In this document: one piece after another, positions 42,936-52,511 of the stretch
Layout: each line of letters opens with the position of its first letter
Numbering within the stretch: position 1 is the first letter of the stretch
Origin: Aquibacillus saliphilus
GTDB taxonomy: Bacteria > Bacillota > Bacilli > Bacillales > Amphibacillaceae
Assembly: GCF_020404745.1 (NCBI RefSeq)
Contig: NZ_JAIZAP010000015.1
Span: 1 to 64,000 of the forward strand
DNA length: 64,000 nucleotides
Reading direction: 5' to 3'
Notes under the pieces: model-generated
The model's database searches: none
What the model saw: the letters and a program-made list of their open reading frames with translations, nothing else
What the model was told of the DNA's origin: nothing
Translations under genes and position numbers: made by a program

Positions 42936-45104
42936 TTAATTGTTTATATACTGGATTTTAGCTTCGATTCTGCGGCGATGTAAAATTGGCTCTGTGTACC
43001 CATTTGGTTGATGATAACCTTCAAAAATCAAGTCTGAAGCTGCTTGAAAGGCTACAGAATCAGCGTAATTATTAGACATAGAAATATAATTACGATCACT
43101 AGCATTTTGCTTATCAACTATTTTCGCCATCCGTTTTAATGTTTCTTCAACTTGTTCGATTGAACAAATCTGATGATGTAACCAGTTAGCAACGTGCTGA
43201 CTAGAAATACGTAAAGTAGCACGATCCTCCATTAGAGCAACATGATCAATATCCGGAACCTTTGAGCATCCTATTCCTTGATTAATCCACCGAACAACAT
43301 AGCCTAATATACCTTGAATATTATTGTCTAATTGTTCTTGAATTTCTTCAGAACTCCACGATGGTTGGTCAATAACTGGGAATGTTAAAATATCATTCAG
43401 ATAACGTGTTTTCTGACTCACTAATTTCTTTTGTGTCATAACAACATCTACCTTATGATAATGAAGCACATGCAATGTAGCTGCTGTTGGAGAGGGGACC
43501 CATGCTGTATTCGCACCTGCGTGAAGCTGACCAACTTTTTGTTTTAACATGTCAGCCATTAAATCAGGCATCGCCCACATCCCCTTACCAATTTGTGCCC
43601 GGCCCTTTAAACCTGTAGCTAAACCCACAGCTACGTTTGATTTTTCATAGGCCTGCAGCCACGGTGAGGACTTCATATCTTTTTTACGATACATCGGGCC
43701 TACTTCCATCGACGTATGAATTTCATCACCAGTTCGATCCAAAAAACCTGTATTAATAAAGACAATTCTTTCCTTAACTTCATAAATACAGTTTTTCAGA
43801 TTTAATGTAGTCCTTCTTTCCTCATCCATGATTCCGATTTTAATTGTATATCGCTTTAGTCCTAACATGTCCTCAATTCGATTAAATAGTTTATTCGCAA
43901 AGGAAACTTCTCTCGAACCATGCATTTTTGGTTTAACAATATAGATAGAACCCTTGCCTGAATTTATATATATCCCACTATTAAGTATATCTCGCTTTGC
44001 TATTAAACTAGTAATAATACCGTCAAGAATGCCTTCAGGTACCTCTTCACCATTCTCATCTAATACGGCATTACTCGTCATCAAATGACCTACATTTCGA
44101 ATAAGCATCAATGAACGTCCAGGTAATGTATAAGTAGAACCTGTGAGTGATGTATAAACACGGTCAGGATGAAGTGTTCGATTAATTTCTTTATTTCCCT
44201 TTTGGAAAGAAGTTGTTAGCTGACCAGAAATTAATCCAAGCCAATTACGATAGACGTCTACTTTATCTTCTGCATCCACAGCAGCAACCGAATCCTCACA
44301 ATCCATAATCGTGGTCAGAGCAGATTCCAATACTATATCTTTAACACCAGCGATGTCTCCCATTCCAATCGGATCCGTATCATCAATTTGAATTTCAACA
44401 TGCAATTGATTGTTTTTAACTACTATTGAATCCGGATTGTCAAGGCTGCCCAGATAGCCAACTAGTTTGGAATTATCCTTTAATTCAGCAATCTGATCAT
44501 TGATTAATACAGCCTGAAGTTTTCCTTTGAAAAGACTATATTTGACGACATTCTTGTGCGAACCGATATTTAATGGAAAAGATTGGTCTAGAAACTGCTT
44601 ACCATAGGCAATTACTTTTTCTCCGCGTTTCGGATTAAAAGAATCTCCACGCTCACAACCATCTTCCTCTGAAATCGCATCGGTACCATATAATCCGTCA
44701 TAAAGACTCCCCCACCTCGCATTGGCAGCATTAATTGCATACCTCGGGTTATTTACCGGAACAACTAATTGTGGTCCAGCTTGCAGGGTTATTTCATCAT
44801 CTACATTTTTCGTTGTAATTTCAAAATCTTCAACCTCTTTTTCAAGATAACCGATGGTTTGCAAAAAAGATTTATATTGATCCATATCAAAATCGCTATT
44901 AGCTATGTGCCAACTATTTATTTCCTGTTGCATTTTCTTACGTTGTTCTAATAGCGCTTTATTTTCTGGTGTTAAATCCTTTATTAACTGCTCAAACTGA
45001 AGCCAGAAATTATCAACCTTAGAATCTGGAAGCACCTCTGAATGGATAAATTCGTATAGTACTGATGCTACTTGCATATTACCGACACGTACATAGCCTG
45101 ACAT
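42936..45104 (-). CDS. glcB: Malate synthase G
   Basis: Condenses glyoxylate with acetyl-CoA to malate, completing the glyoxylate shunt. The 722-aa length is that of the G isoform. Visible are [38 protein letters not shown] (~262-279), [16 protein letters not shown]-like and [17 protein letters not shown] (~470s). The start is the ATG at 45104 after GGGGGA; the frame runs 50 codons further up but lacks a site there. The mRNA would have a 5' leader of about 185 nt. Most Bacillaceae use the shorter AceB, so the G type is less usual here. Confidence 0.95.
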   Translation of the reverse strand: MSGYVRVGNMQVASVLYEFIHSEVLPDSKVDNFWLQFEQLIKDLTPENKALLEQRKKMQQEINSWHIANSDFDMDQYKSFLQTIGYLEKEVEDFEITTKNVDDEITLQAGPQLVVPVNNPRYAINAANARWGSLYDGLYGTDAISEEDGCERGDSFNPKRGEKVIAYGKQFLDQSFPLNIGSHKNVVKYSLFKGKLQAVLINDQIAELKDNSKLVGYLGSLDNPDSIVVKNNQLHVEIQIDDTDPIGMGDIAGVKDIVLESALTTIMDCEDSVAAVDAEDKVDVYRNWLGLISGQLTTSFQKGNKEINRTLHPDRVYTSLTGSTYTLPGRSLMLIRNVGHLMTSNAVLDENGEEVPEGILDGIITSLIAKRDILNSGIYINSGKGSIYIVKPKMHGSREVSFANKLFNRIEDMLGLKRYTIKIGIMDEERRTTLNLKNCIYEVKERIVFINTGFLDRTGDEIHTSMEVGPMYRKKDMKSSPWLQAYEKSNVAVGLATGLKGRAQIGKGMWAMPDLMADMLKQKVGQLHAGANTAWVPSPTAATLHVLHYHKVDVVMTQKKLVSQKTRYLNDILTFPVIDQPSWSSEEIQEQLDNNIQGILGYVVRWINQGIGCSKVPDIDHVALMEDRATLRISSQHVANWLHHQICSIEQVEETLKRMAKIVDKQNASDRNYISMSNNYADSVAFQAASDLIFEGYHQPNGYTEPILHRRRIEAKIQYINN

Positions 45105-45266
45105 TATATTATTCCCCCTATAATTTAATCTCCCTACACTAAAAATATAGTTATTCCAATAAATTGGTACAATCGTAGAATCGTACAGATGGTAGTTAAC
45201 ATTAGATGATCTAACAAGAGCTAGCATGTTGACGTTCGAGGATTTCACCTCCATTTCTCGAAATAC

Positions 45267-45328
45267 ACTGTACTAATACAGTTTATTATATTGTTTTATA
45301 TTATATAACAGTAAAAACAGTTAAACAA
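45267..45328 (-). promoter_or_regulatory. glcB promoter with ACTGTA..TACAGT operator
   Basis: -35 TTGTTT (45323-45328), 17-bp spacer, -10 TATAAT (45300-45305). The inverted repeat ACTGTACTAATACAGT (45267-45282) lies just after the expected start. Layout and sequence (CTGTTATATAAT, AACTGTA) match aceA. Confidence 0.72.
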
Positions 45329-45554
45329 TAGTTTATTGGTATTAATTAGATGTTTTTGCGAAAAAGTGATTTACTCGTGCTATTTACTTCTTTTATGTAA
45401 GGCGCTTAGTAAGTAATGTAGACATATAACAATTTACTTATGGATCGACCAATCGAAAATTCTATTCTTGTTTATTTTTGCTCAATACCTTCAACTAATT
45501 ACTTACGATTTCTTAGCTCTCACCAGAATAGTTAACTTTACCTCTATAGAAGAA

Positions 45555-45595
45555 ATGGGTAGGTGCCACTCAGTATATAAGTGGCACCTACCCAT
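45555..45595. repeat. Perfect 16-bp inverted repeat
   Basis: ATGGGTAGGTGCCACT (45555-45570) and AGTGGCACCTACCCAT (45580-45595) flank a 9-nt loop. No long T-run follows. A related AGTGCCAGGTA/TACCTGACACT repeat lies at 55026-55064, which suggests a dispersed hairpin element. Confidence 0.6.
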
Positions 45596-45761
45596 CATTT
45601 TAAAACGAAACATTTACTTTTAGAATTTAAAATAATCCTTTACAGCTCTTCCCCATTACTGAATGACCGAGCCAATATCATTCATGCCTGAACAATAAGA
45701 AAATAAGCATTAATTAACCGACACTATTCATTTGTCAACTACATGATGGTATAACAATAAT

Positions 45762-45902
45762 AGAATTAGAATAAAACTATAAAGACCACAGCTGCCAACT
45801 GTGGCCCATTGATAAGCGGTTCCCCCAGAGGGATCGGCTAGCCATATTTCGGATAGACCTCACCTAAAGTACTTAGTAGGTAAATAGGGAGGTCTATTTT
45901 TT
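45762..45902 (+). ncRNA. Second copy of the type I antitoxin RNA
   Basis: Nearly identical to 39826-39966, including promoter TTCATT-17-TATAAC (45727-45755), the CCACAG/CTGTGG hairpin, GCGGTTCCCCCAGAGGGATC and the AGACCTC/GAGGTCT terminator. The facing toxin gene is damaged, so this RNA may be a relic or may also act on the intact copy. Confidence 0.7.
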
Positions 45903-45986
45903 ATTGATCAATGTTGTGACCAATGCGAGTAATGCAATTAAGAAGGTACCAAAACAACATACTGATACGAACTCTAGTGAATACAC
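45894..45986 (-). pseudogene. Decayed holin-like toxin
   Basis: The C-terminal two thirds align with the intact toxin (FGTFLIALLALVTTLINKK versus FGTFLIALLGLVITLINKK). The N-terminus has diverged, the only start is a GTG with no ribosome binding site, and the GGGGGTG leader seen in the first copy is gone. Translation is unlikely. Confidence 0.65.
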
Positions 45987-46365
45987 TTAGGTTATACTGC
46001 GAGACTACTATAATATCAATTTTGTTACTAGATTAACTCAACAATTTAATACATATTACCAGTAGTAGCGATTTACTCTTTTTGAGATTAGTAAAATGGG
46101 AAAACGGCTAAACTAACTATCCTTCAGGAAATGCTTCAGAACCATTTACAGGTCTATCTAAATCCCTTTTAAACAAATACATCAATAAAGCACAAAACGT
46201 ACCTCCATTATCTTCTTTAAGATGTCTACTTTTCTTCTATATAAATTAGTAACTTCTATCCTCCAGTGGGGAATTCATGAAGTAAAGTCCTTACCTTTTT
46301 TATAATCCTAGGTCATCACAATTTCCATTTAAATCTAATTAGCTTGGTTCTATGACATTTACACT
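45987..46365. other. 379-bp stretch without a gene
   Basis: Non-coding, AT-rich. It begins where similarity to the first toxin locus stops. Nothing recognised. Confidence 0.35.
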
Positions 46366-46824
46366 TTAAAATTCTTTGACAGCTTTCGTTTTTGTTTTAT
46401 GAACATTTCGAAACAGGCCCTCTAATCTTATACCTATACTAGTTAACTGATAAAACACTAAACCGACTACTATATAGCCCTTTAAAGAAAAAAAGTTAAA
46501 TAGCTTGATGTAATGAGTGAATGGAAGAATTATCAATAAAGAACATAGACTAAGAACATTCACCTTAACCAATAAAGGTGCATTTGCCATTATTGTATCG
46601 CTCAGATTAAAAGAGAATACGTTTATCACCCAATGAAAAATAGTTAATTCACTCTTAAGAGAAAAAATTCCGGTTACGAGTATGAACAAACCAAGACTAA
46701 TGCACAAGGTGTTCTTAAATCCTTTTTTATAATCATCTTTGTGATCATATTGCCAAATTAAACCCATTAAAAATATAGCAATTGATGCAAAAGGCAAAAC
46801 AAACCATATAATCAATTCCACCAT
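46366..46824 (-). CDS. Small multi-span membrane protein, unknown
   Basis: About 152 aa with four hydrophobic segments (~2-22, 38-58, 82-105 and 115-135). The start could be the ATG at 46824 or the GTG at 46830; both fit AAGGTGGAG. The N-terminus (FVLPFASIAIFLMGLIWQYD) vaguely recalls the heme-b membrane subunit NarI, but it is much shorter and the heme histidines cannot be matched. No neighbours explain it. Confidence 0.65.
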   Translation of the reverse strand: MVELIIWFVLPFASIAIFLMGLIWQYDHKDDYKKGFKNTLCISLGLFILVTGIFSLKSELTIFHWVINVFSFNLSDTIMANAPLLVKVNVLSLCSLLIILPFTHYIKLFNFFSLKGYIVVGLVFYQLTSIGIRLEGLFRNVHKTKTKAVKEF

Positions 46825-47139
46825 GTTCACGTCTCCACCTTCGTCATTTGTATATTTTCATCATACCTTTTTTGACAATTTTGTGACATTAGGGATTATC
46901 CTGATTTTAAGTGGGAATTTCCCTGATAGTATGTGGTGTGCCATAAATATCGGTATTGGGACTAGTTAAAGAGTAAGTTTTAATTGACTTCCAGAAATAA
47001 AAATGAGCCTTCCTCAGAAGACTCATCGTTCTAGATAACTTTATTCTTGATCGCTTTGGGCAATGTATTTGTGGTTATTTCTAATTTCATTTTCAAAGTA
47101 AATTTCTTTTAAAATCGGCACACAGCCATGTACCAATTG
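46825..47139. other. Non-coding stretch downstream of prpB
   Basis: About 315 bp. An ATGAG...CTCAT imperfect hairpin lies near 47003-47028. A short frame overlapping the prpB stop (16 codons) and another of ~31 codons starting at a TTG near 47133 have no supporting signals. No strong terminator seen. Confidence 0.35.
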
Positions 47140-48060
47140 TCATAGTTTCTTCCCTTCATCATCCGGCAAAACCGTCCGCGCAATTTTCTCATCTAGGTCT
47201 TCATAATCGTAATAACTTATCTGTTCATATAACTCATTTCTCGTCTGCATCTCGTCCAGCACATCTTTTTGTGTGCCCTTCTCAAAAATTTCTTGAAATA
47301 CTTTCTCATAGGCTTTTGCAGCGATTCGCATCGAACTAACCGGATAGATAACCATGCTATATCCCCAGTTTTCGAACTGTTCTGCTGTATAGTAAGGTGT
47401 TTTGCCAAACTCTGTCATGTTTGCTAGTAAAGGAGCTTTCACTTTTCGACTGAAGTATTGAAATTCTTCTTCTGTTTGTAGTGCTTCAGGGAAAATACCA
47501 TCTGCACCCGCTTCCATGTACTTTTGTGCTCGATCAATTGCGGCTTCTATCCCCTCTACTCCTTTAGCATCCGTTCTAGCAATGACCACAATTGTTGGAG
47601 CGACTTGTTTTATTGTTTGAATCTTTTGCATCATTTCTTCTGTCGAGATCAGCTTTTTTCCGTTTAAATGACCGCATTTTTTCGGTAATTCTTGGTCCTC
47701 AATTTGAACAGCTGCAACCTTCGCCTCGACCATTTCTCTCGCGGTTCTAGCGACATTCAATATACCTCCAAAACCTGTATCAATATCGGCAAGTAATGGA
47801 AGTTGGGTCGCCCGGATGAGGTCGCGTGCACGTTGGGCGATTTCCTCTGATGTAATAATGCCTAAATCAGGCAAGCCACGACTTGCTGTATAGGCTGCTC
47901 CAGATAAATAGAGGGCTTCAAAGCCTGTTTGTTTAGCGACAAGTGCTGCCATTCCATCATGTGTTCCCGGAATTTTCACAATCGTATTTGTTTGGATTCG
48001 TTTTAAAAATTGTTCAGCTAATTCTTTTTGAGTTTTTTCATCTTCTACCAACCAAGCCAC
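47140..48060 (-). CDS. prpB: 2-methylisocitrate lyase
   Basis: Cleaves 2-methylisocitrate to pyruvate and succinate, the last step of the methylcitrate cycle for propionate. 306 aa, isocitrate lyase superfamily, with LYLSGAAYTASRGLPDLGI (~52-70), DIDTGFGG and the catalytic KKCGHLNGK (~120-128). The GTG at 48060 has AAGGAG 9 nt upstream; the ATG three codons earlier touches that site, and the GTG start also matches the B. subtilis protein. Third gene of prpC-prpD-prpB, 28 bp after prpD. Confidence 0.95.
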   Translation of the reverse strand: MAWLVEDEKTQKELAEQFLKRIQTNTIVKIPGTHDGMAALVAKQTGFEALYLSGAAYTASRGLPDLGIITSEEIAQRARDLIRATQLPLLADIDTGFGGILNVARTAREMVEAKVAAVQIEDQELPKKCGHLNGKKLISTEEMMQKIQTIKQVAPTIVVIARTDAKGVEGIEAAIDRAQKYMEAGADGIFPEALQTEEEFQYFSRKVKAPLLANMTEFGKTPYYTAEQFENWGYSMVIYPVSSMRIAAKAYEKVFQEIFEKGTQKDVLDEMQTRNELYEQISYYDYEDLDEKIARTVLPDDEGKKL

Positions 48061-48088
48061 TTTGTTCATCTCCTTACAAAAACTAAAT

Positions 48089-49549
48089 TCAGATCATTAG
48101 CATTTTCATAAAATCAGATACAGCTAGATCTTCTAATTGCTTGTGATCCAACATTATCTTTTTAATGGTTTGTACTTGTTTTTTTGGATACTGGCCCTTA
48201 AGGCTGTTTTCAAATTTATTTATTAGCATAGGAATTCCTTCTTGCCGGCGTCTGTGATGGCCGATTGGATACTCACAAACGACTTTTTCCGTCTCGGATC
48301 CATCTTTAAACCGAATTTGCACTGCATTTGCTATGGAGCGCTTATCAGGATCTAGGTAATCTTTACTGAACTCTTTATCTTCAACGACTGTCATTTTTTC
48401 TCGTAAACTATCAATACGGGCGTCAAGTGCAATATCATCCTCATAATGGTCGGCTGTCAGCTCACCAAAGATAAGTCCGATTGCTACCATGTATTGCAAA
48501 CAGTGATCACGATCAGCAGGATTGGACAACGGTCCGGTTTTATCAATAATTCGCATTGCCGCTTCGTGTGTAGTTAATACGACCTCATCGATTTCATCCA
48601 GACGGTCTAGAACCTGTGCATAAAGTTGTATCGCACATTCTACAGCAGTTTGTGCATGAAACTCAGCAGGGAAAGCAATTTTAAGCAGGACATTCTCCAT
48701 CACGTAAGAATCGAGCGGACGAGCAAGTGTCAGTTCTTCCCCTTTAAATAGAACATCCTGAAACCCCCATTTTGGAGCAGATAATGCAGTGGCATACCCC
48801 ATTTCACCTTTAAGTGCCATCATAGATAACCTTACTGCTCGGCTCGTTGCATCCCCTGCTGCCCAAGACTTACGTGAACCGGTGTTGGGTGCATGACGGT
48901 ACGTCCTGAGACTAGAGTTGTCGACCCACGCATTTGATAGCGCATTAATCACTTCCTGTTTCGTACCCCCGAGCATCGCAGTTACAACTGCGGTGGAAGC
49001 AACTTTAACTAACAACACATGATCGAGCCCAACACGGTTAAAGCTATTATCAAGCGCAAGTACACCTTGTATTTCATGCGCCTTGATCGACGCAGTTAAT
49101 ACATCTTTTATTTTCAAAGGTTGTTTTCCTTCTGCTATATTCGATCGACTGATATAATCAGCAATTGCTAAAATGGCACCTAGATTATCTGATGGATGTC
49201 CCCACTCCTTGGCAAGCCACGTATCATTGTAATCCAACCATCTGATGATACAGCCAATATTAAACGCTCCCTGAACAGGGTCTAATTCATAGGGTGTCCC
49301 CGGAACTCGCACCCCGTTTGGCACAACTGTTCCAGGTGCAATTGGTCCAAGGTGCTTGGTACATTCAGGATAATTCAAGGCAAGCAAACCCGAAGCAATC
49401 GAATCCATTAATACAAAACCTGCCGTTTGATAAGCTTCTTCACTGTCTATTTCCTTATCCAAAACAAAATCTGCAATCTCAACTAACAGTGGATCCGTTT
49501 CATTTGTTAGTCTATCTTTTGTCTTATTTTCCATCGTTTTGTTTAGCAT
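48089..49549 (-). CDS. prpD: 2-methylcitrate dehydratase
   Basis: Dehydrates 2-methylcitrate to 2-methyl-cis-aconitate in propionate breakdown. The 486-aa protein has the MmgE/PrpD patterns [14 protein letters not shown] (~46-59), [22 protein letters not shown] (~115-128), [14 protein letters not shown] and [23 protein letters not shown] precedes the ATG. It follows prpC by 51 bp in the same operon. Confidence 0.95.
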   Translation of the reverse strand: MLNKTMENKTKDRLTNETDPLLVEIADFVLDKEIDSEEAYQTAGFVLMDSIASGLLALNYPECTKHLGPIAPGTVVPNGVRVPGTPYELDPVQGAFNIGCIIRWLDYNDTWLAKEWGHPSDNLGAILAIADYISRSNIAEGKQPLKIKDVLTASIKAHEIQGVLALDNSFNRVGLDHVLLVKVASTAVVTAMLGGTKQEVINALSNAWVDNSSLRTYRHAPNTGSRKSWAAGDATSRAVRLSMMALKGEMGYATALSAPKWGFQDVLFKGEELTLARPLDSYVMENVLLKIAFPAEFHAQTAVECAIQLYAQVLDRLDEIDEVVLTTHEAAMRIIDKTGPLSNPADRDHCLQYMVAIGLIFGELTADHYEDDIALDARIDSLREKMTVVEDKEFSKDYLDPDKRSIANAVQIRFKDGSETEKVVCEYPIGHHRRRQEGIPMLINKFENSLKGQYPKKQVQTIKKIMLDHKQLEDLAVSDFMKMLMI

Positions 49550-49600
49550 GTTGGTTCACTCCTTATCCGTTTGATTTTACTAATTAATTCCCTGTATAGC

Positions 49601-50716
49601 TTATGGATGTAAGTTTCTTGGTCCTGTATAGTTCACACGTGGTCTGAACAATCGGTTATTGGCATGTTGCTCGATAACGTGAGCACAAACTCCTATCGTT
49701 CGAGCCGCAAGAAAAATCGGTGTGTACACACTAATTGGTATGCCGAGCAGATAATAAACAGGCGCGGCATAGTAATCAAGGTTGGGATAAAGTCCTTTTT
49801 CGCGCTTCATAACTTCTTCCCCGATGACACACATGTCGTACAGTTCTTTATTGCCCTTTTCTTTCGTTAATTCTAGTAATGCTTCTTTCATTAAAGCAGC
49901 GCGAGGATCCATCTTTTTCATATAAACACGATGGCCGAACCCCATAATTCTTTCTTTGTTTTTCAATTTTTGATTAATAAGCATTTCCATTCCTTCCAAA
50001 GTTCTTGCTTCCAGAAGCATTTCCATCACTGCTTCATTTGCCCCGCCGTGCAATTTGCCCTTTAACGATGCGACAGAACCCGTCAGTGCACCGTAGATAT
50101 CAGATGTCGTCGAAGCAATTACCCGCGCTGCAAAAGTTGAATTGGGCATTTCGTGCTCACTGTACACCATCAACGTTTGATCAAACGCTTTCATTTCCAG
50201 CAGCGACGGAACATGCCCTGTAATCATATAGAGGAAATTAGCACTATATGATAAATCGCTTCTAGGTGCGATGATTGGAGTATTTAATTTAGCATGGTAA
50301 CTGTTAGCAACAATAGAAGGAACCTTCGCTAGCAAACGAATTGTTTTTCTACGATTTGCTTCCAATGACAAATCATCTAATTCATTTTCAAACCCCGCGA
50401 GTATCGATATCCCTGTTCTCAAGGCATCCATCGAATCTGTTTGTTTGGGGAGCATTTTCAAAATAGACAACAGCTCGTCTGGCACCTGGTACTCATTCTT
50501 TAATTCTTGATCTAGGCGATCGCGTTCCTCCTTCGTTGGTAATTGATCATTCATCAAAAGAAATACTAAATCGAGATACGTGACTTTTTTCGATAGTTCA
50601 ATTAAATCATAACCACGAATCACTATTTGTTCACTTTCGACATCCAAATAAGAAATACCTGTCTCAGATGCAATCACACCCTCAAGACCAGGACGAAAAG
50701 TTTGTTCTGTAGACAT
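49601..50716 (-). CDS. prpC: 2-methylcitrate synthase/citrate synthase
   Basis: Condenses propionyl-CoA with oxaloacetate, the first methylcitrate-cycle step; often also makes citrate. The 371-aa protein shows the citrate synthase fold with GLEGVIASETGISYLD, KLHGGANEAVMEMLLEA (~218-234, active-site His), GFGHRVYMKKMDPRA (~257-271) and the C-terminal RPRVNYTG. AGGAGGGTG precedes the ATG. First gene of prpC-prpD-prpB. Propionyl-CoA would come from odd-chain fatty acids or branched amino acids. Confidence 0.94.
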   Translation of the reverse strand: MSTEQTFRPGLEGVIASETGISYLDVESEQIVIRGYDLIELSKKVTYLDLVFLLMNDQLPTKEERDRLDQELKNEYQVPDELLSILKMLPKQTDSMDALRTGISILAGFENELDDLSLEANRRKTIRLLAKVPSIVANSYHAKLNTPIIAPRSDLSYSANFLYMITGHVPSLLEMKAFDQTLMVYSEHEMPNSTFAARVIASTTSDIYGALTGSVASLKGKLHGGANEAVMEMLLEARTLEGMEMLINQKLKNKERIMGFGHRVYMKKMDPRAALMKEALLELTKEKGNKELYDMCVIGEEVMKREKGLYPNLDYYAAPVYYLLGIPISVYTPIFLAARTIGVCAHVIEQHANNRLFRPRVNYTGPRNLHP

Positions 50717-51291
50717 ATAAAATCACCCTCCTTTTTAATAAAAAGCAAATCAAAGTTACATGAGATACATTTATATTTGTACACATTTATTGCTTACAAA
50801 AGAACCTGGGATGACCACATTTCCATGTCTGTTTATTCATGAAGTGAAATTGCATTGGGAATGGTGATAATACTGAAGTTGACGTGCTGTAGAATCATTG
50901 AAGTTATCGTAGATGTGGGCGCGTTTTTATACCTGAAACACCTCCCTAATGGATACTTCGACTTTTAACAGAATAAATCCTGCTTAAGCGTGACATAGCA
51001 AAAGAGAGACATGGCAACAGATTTTCTATCACGCCGACAATACCATCTGGTGAAAAGGCCTGATTACCACTCCCGCAAATTAGATTTATCAGAACTCAGA
51101 TCAACTCGTTTGAATTAAGAAAATGTAAAGTTAGATTACGTTATTCAGTCAAACATTATGTTAAAATAAAAGGATGTTTCAAACGATGGAGAATAATTAA
51201 AAACGAGAGTCTCTGTTTACCCTCCACGTAGTAATGCTAGTATTTTATAGTTGAATGAATATAGATTAACAACTTAGGAGTGGGACTAACT
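50717..51291. other. 575-bp intergenic region between prpC and the DUF4317 gene
   Basis: Divergent promoters are expected here. No gene, cre box or strong hairpin was recognised. Confidence 0.4.
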
Positions 51292-52473
51292 ATGAACAAG
51301 AAAGACGTAGCAACTATTAAAAATCAATTCAAAGTAGGCAATGAATCACTCAAAATTACTACTATTTTTAATGTTTATATCATGAAAGAATCAAGTGAAA
51401 TTTATCATCATCAGAGTCAACCATTTGAGTTGTTAGACGAAGATCAGCAAGAGTTATTTCTAAATAACTTCAAAAAATCACTTACAGGACAATTGGACGA
51501 AAAATTGTTTGAGTTAAAATTCCAGTCTGATATTGAGAATAATAGTCAGCTTATTCTACATAGAGGGTTGCTTGGTAGTGCTGAGGACTGGAAAGAGCAA
51601 ATGCTTCTCATCGTAGATAAAATGCTTAAAGACAAACAATATGAAATGGATATTGTCGTCACATTCATTAAAGCAGAATATTTAAAGCCAATGAAACGCA
51701 AAAGTCAAGAAACTGAGGAGAGCGAACGAGATACCGTCTATTCCCATTCATTTATCCTTTGCAGTATAAATAAAACAGAAGAACCAAAAAAGGAATTGCA
51801 GTTTGACTATGTGGAGAGGGAATTTAAGTACAATGTGAAGGTAGATCCTGTCATCAATCTCAACGCCCCGTTAGCAGGATTTCTATTTCCATGTTTCACG
51901 GATAATGCTGCCGATGTCAACCACGTCCTCTATTCATCTGGCAAAGCACATGAACCTGATCACGAGTTCATCGAGGAAGTACTAAATGCAGAAGAGAGGC
52001 TGACTGCAAAAGAAGATAAATTCGTTTTTGAGGAAATTGTAAAGGATGTAACGAGCAATCAATTAAACACATCGACACTCCACAATGTGTATGAAGAAAT
52101 TAACCGCGTCATTGAAGAAAATGAAGAGCAAGAAGCACCAAAATTAGATTACAAAGACGTAGAACGTGTGTTAAAAATGAGTGGAGTTGAAGATGTTAAT
52201 ACAGAAAAAGTAGAATCAGCTTTCCAAAAAGTTGTCGATGACGAAAAATATGAACTAAAAGCAAGTAGCATCCTACCAAAATATAAATCGAAATCAATTA
52301 AAATCAACACGAAAGTGGCTAACATTTCTCTTAGCCCAGAAGATTTAAGATATGTAAAACAAATTAATTTCAACGGTAAGCTTTGCATTATGATCGAAGT
52401 AGAAGAAGATACCGTTATTGAAGGATTCACAATGATTCCAGAAGCATTTAATGGCAGTAGCAGTAATAGTTAG
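51292..52473 (+). CDS. DUF4317-family protein
   Basis: A soluble 393-aa protein of the DUF4317 type, found across Firmicutes without a known role. It opens MNKKDVATIKNQFKVGNESL and contains YVEREFKYNVKVDPVINLNAPLAG-like and GFLFPCFTDNAADVNHVLYS patterns. The C-terminus has basic helices and a Ser/Asn tail. The start is the ATG at 51292, with TTAGGAGTGGG upstream; the frame 4 codons longer overlaps that site. It shares a bidirectional hairpin terminator with the convergent fbp gene. Confidence 0.8.
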   Translation: MNKKDVATIKNQFKVGNESLKITTIFNVYIMKESSEIYHHQSQPFELLDEDQQELFLNNFKKSLTGQLDEKLFELKFQSDIENNSQLILHRGLLGSAEDWKEQMLLIVDKMLKDKQYEMDIVVTFIKAEYLKPMKRKSQETEESERDTVYSHSFILCSINKTEEPKKELQFDYVEREFKYNVKVDPVINLNAPLAGFLFPCFTDNAADVNHVLYSSGKAHEPDHEFIEEVLNAEERLTAKEDKFVFEEIVKDVTSNQLNTSTLHNVYEEINRVIEENEEQEAPKLDYKDVERVLKMSGVEDVNTEKVESAFQKVVDDEKYELKASSILPKYKSKSIKINTKVANISLSPEDLRYVKQINFNGKLCIMIEVEEDTVIEGFTMIPEAFNGSSSNS

Positions 52474-52475
52474 AA

Positions 52476-52508
52476 TGAGACAAGGGGGACAGGTTCCCCC
52501 TTGTCTCA
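52476..52508. terminator. Hairpin between the DUF4317 gene and fbp
   Basis: TGAGACAAGGGGGA pairs with TCCCCCTTGTCTCA around CAGGT, a perfect 14-bp stem between convergent genes. T-runs are missing, so it may work as a barrier or 3'-end protector. Confidence 0.6.
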
Positions 52509-52511
52509 TCA

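Noticed and set aside
46366-46824. Truncated NarI (nitrate reductase gamma subunit)
   Set aside because: Only the first ~20 residues look similar; heme-binding histidines and the rest of the protein do not match.
47041-47147. Small frames overlapping or following the prpB stop
   Set aside because: One is 16 codons (ATG overlapping the stop), the other begins at TTG with a poorly placed site; neither shows a recognisable motif.
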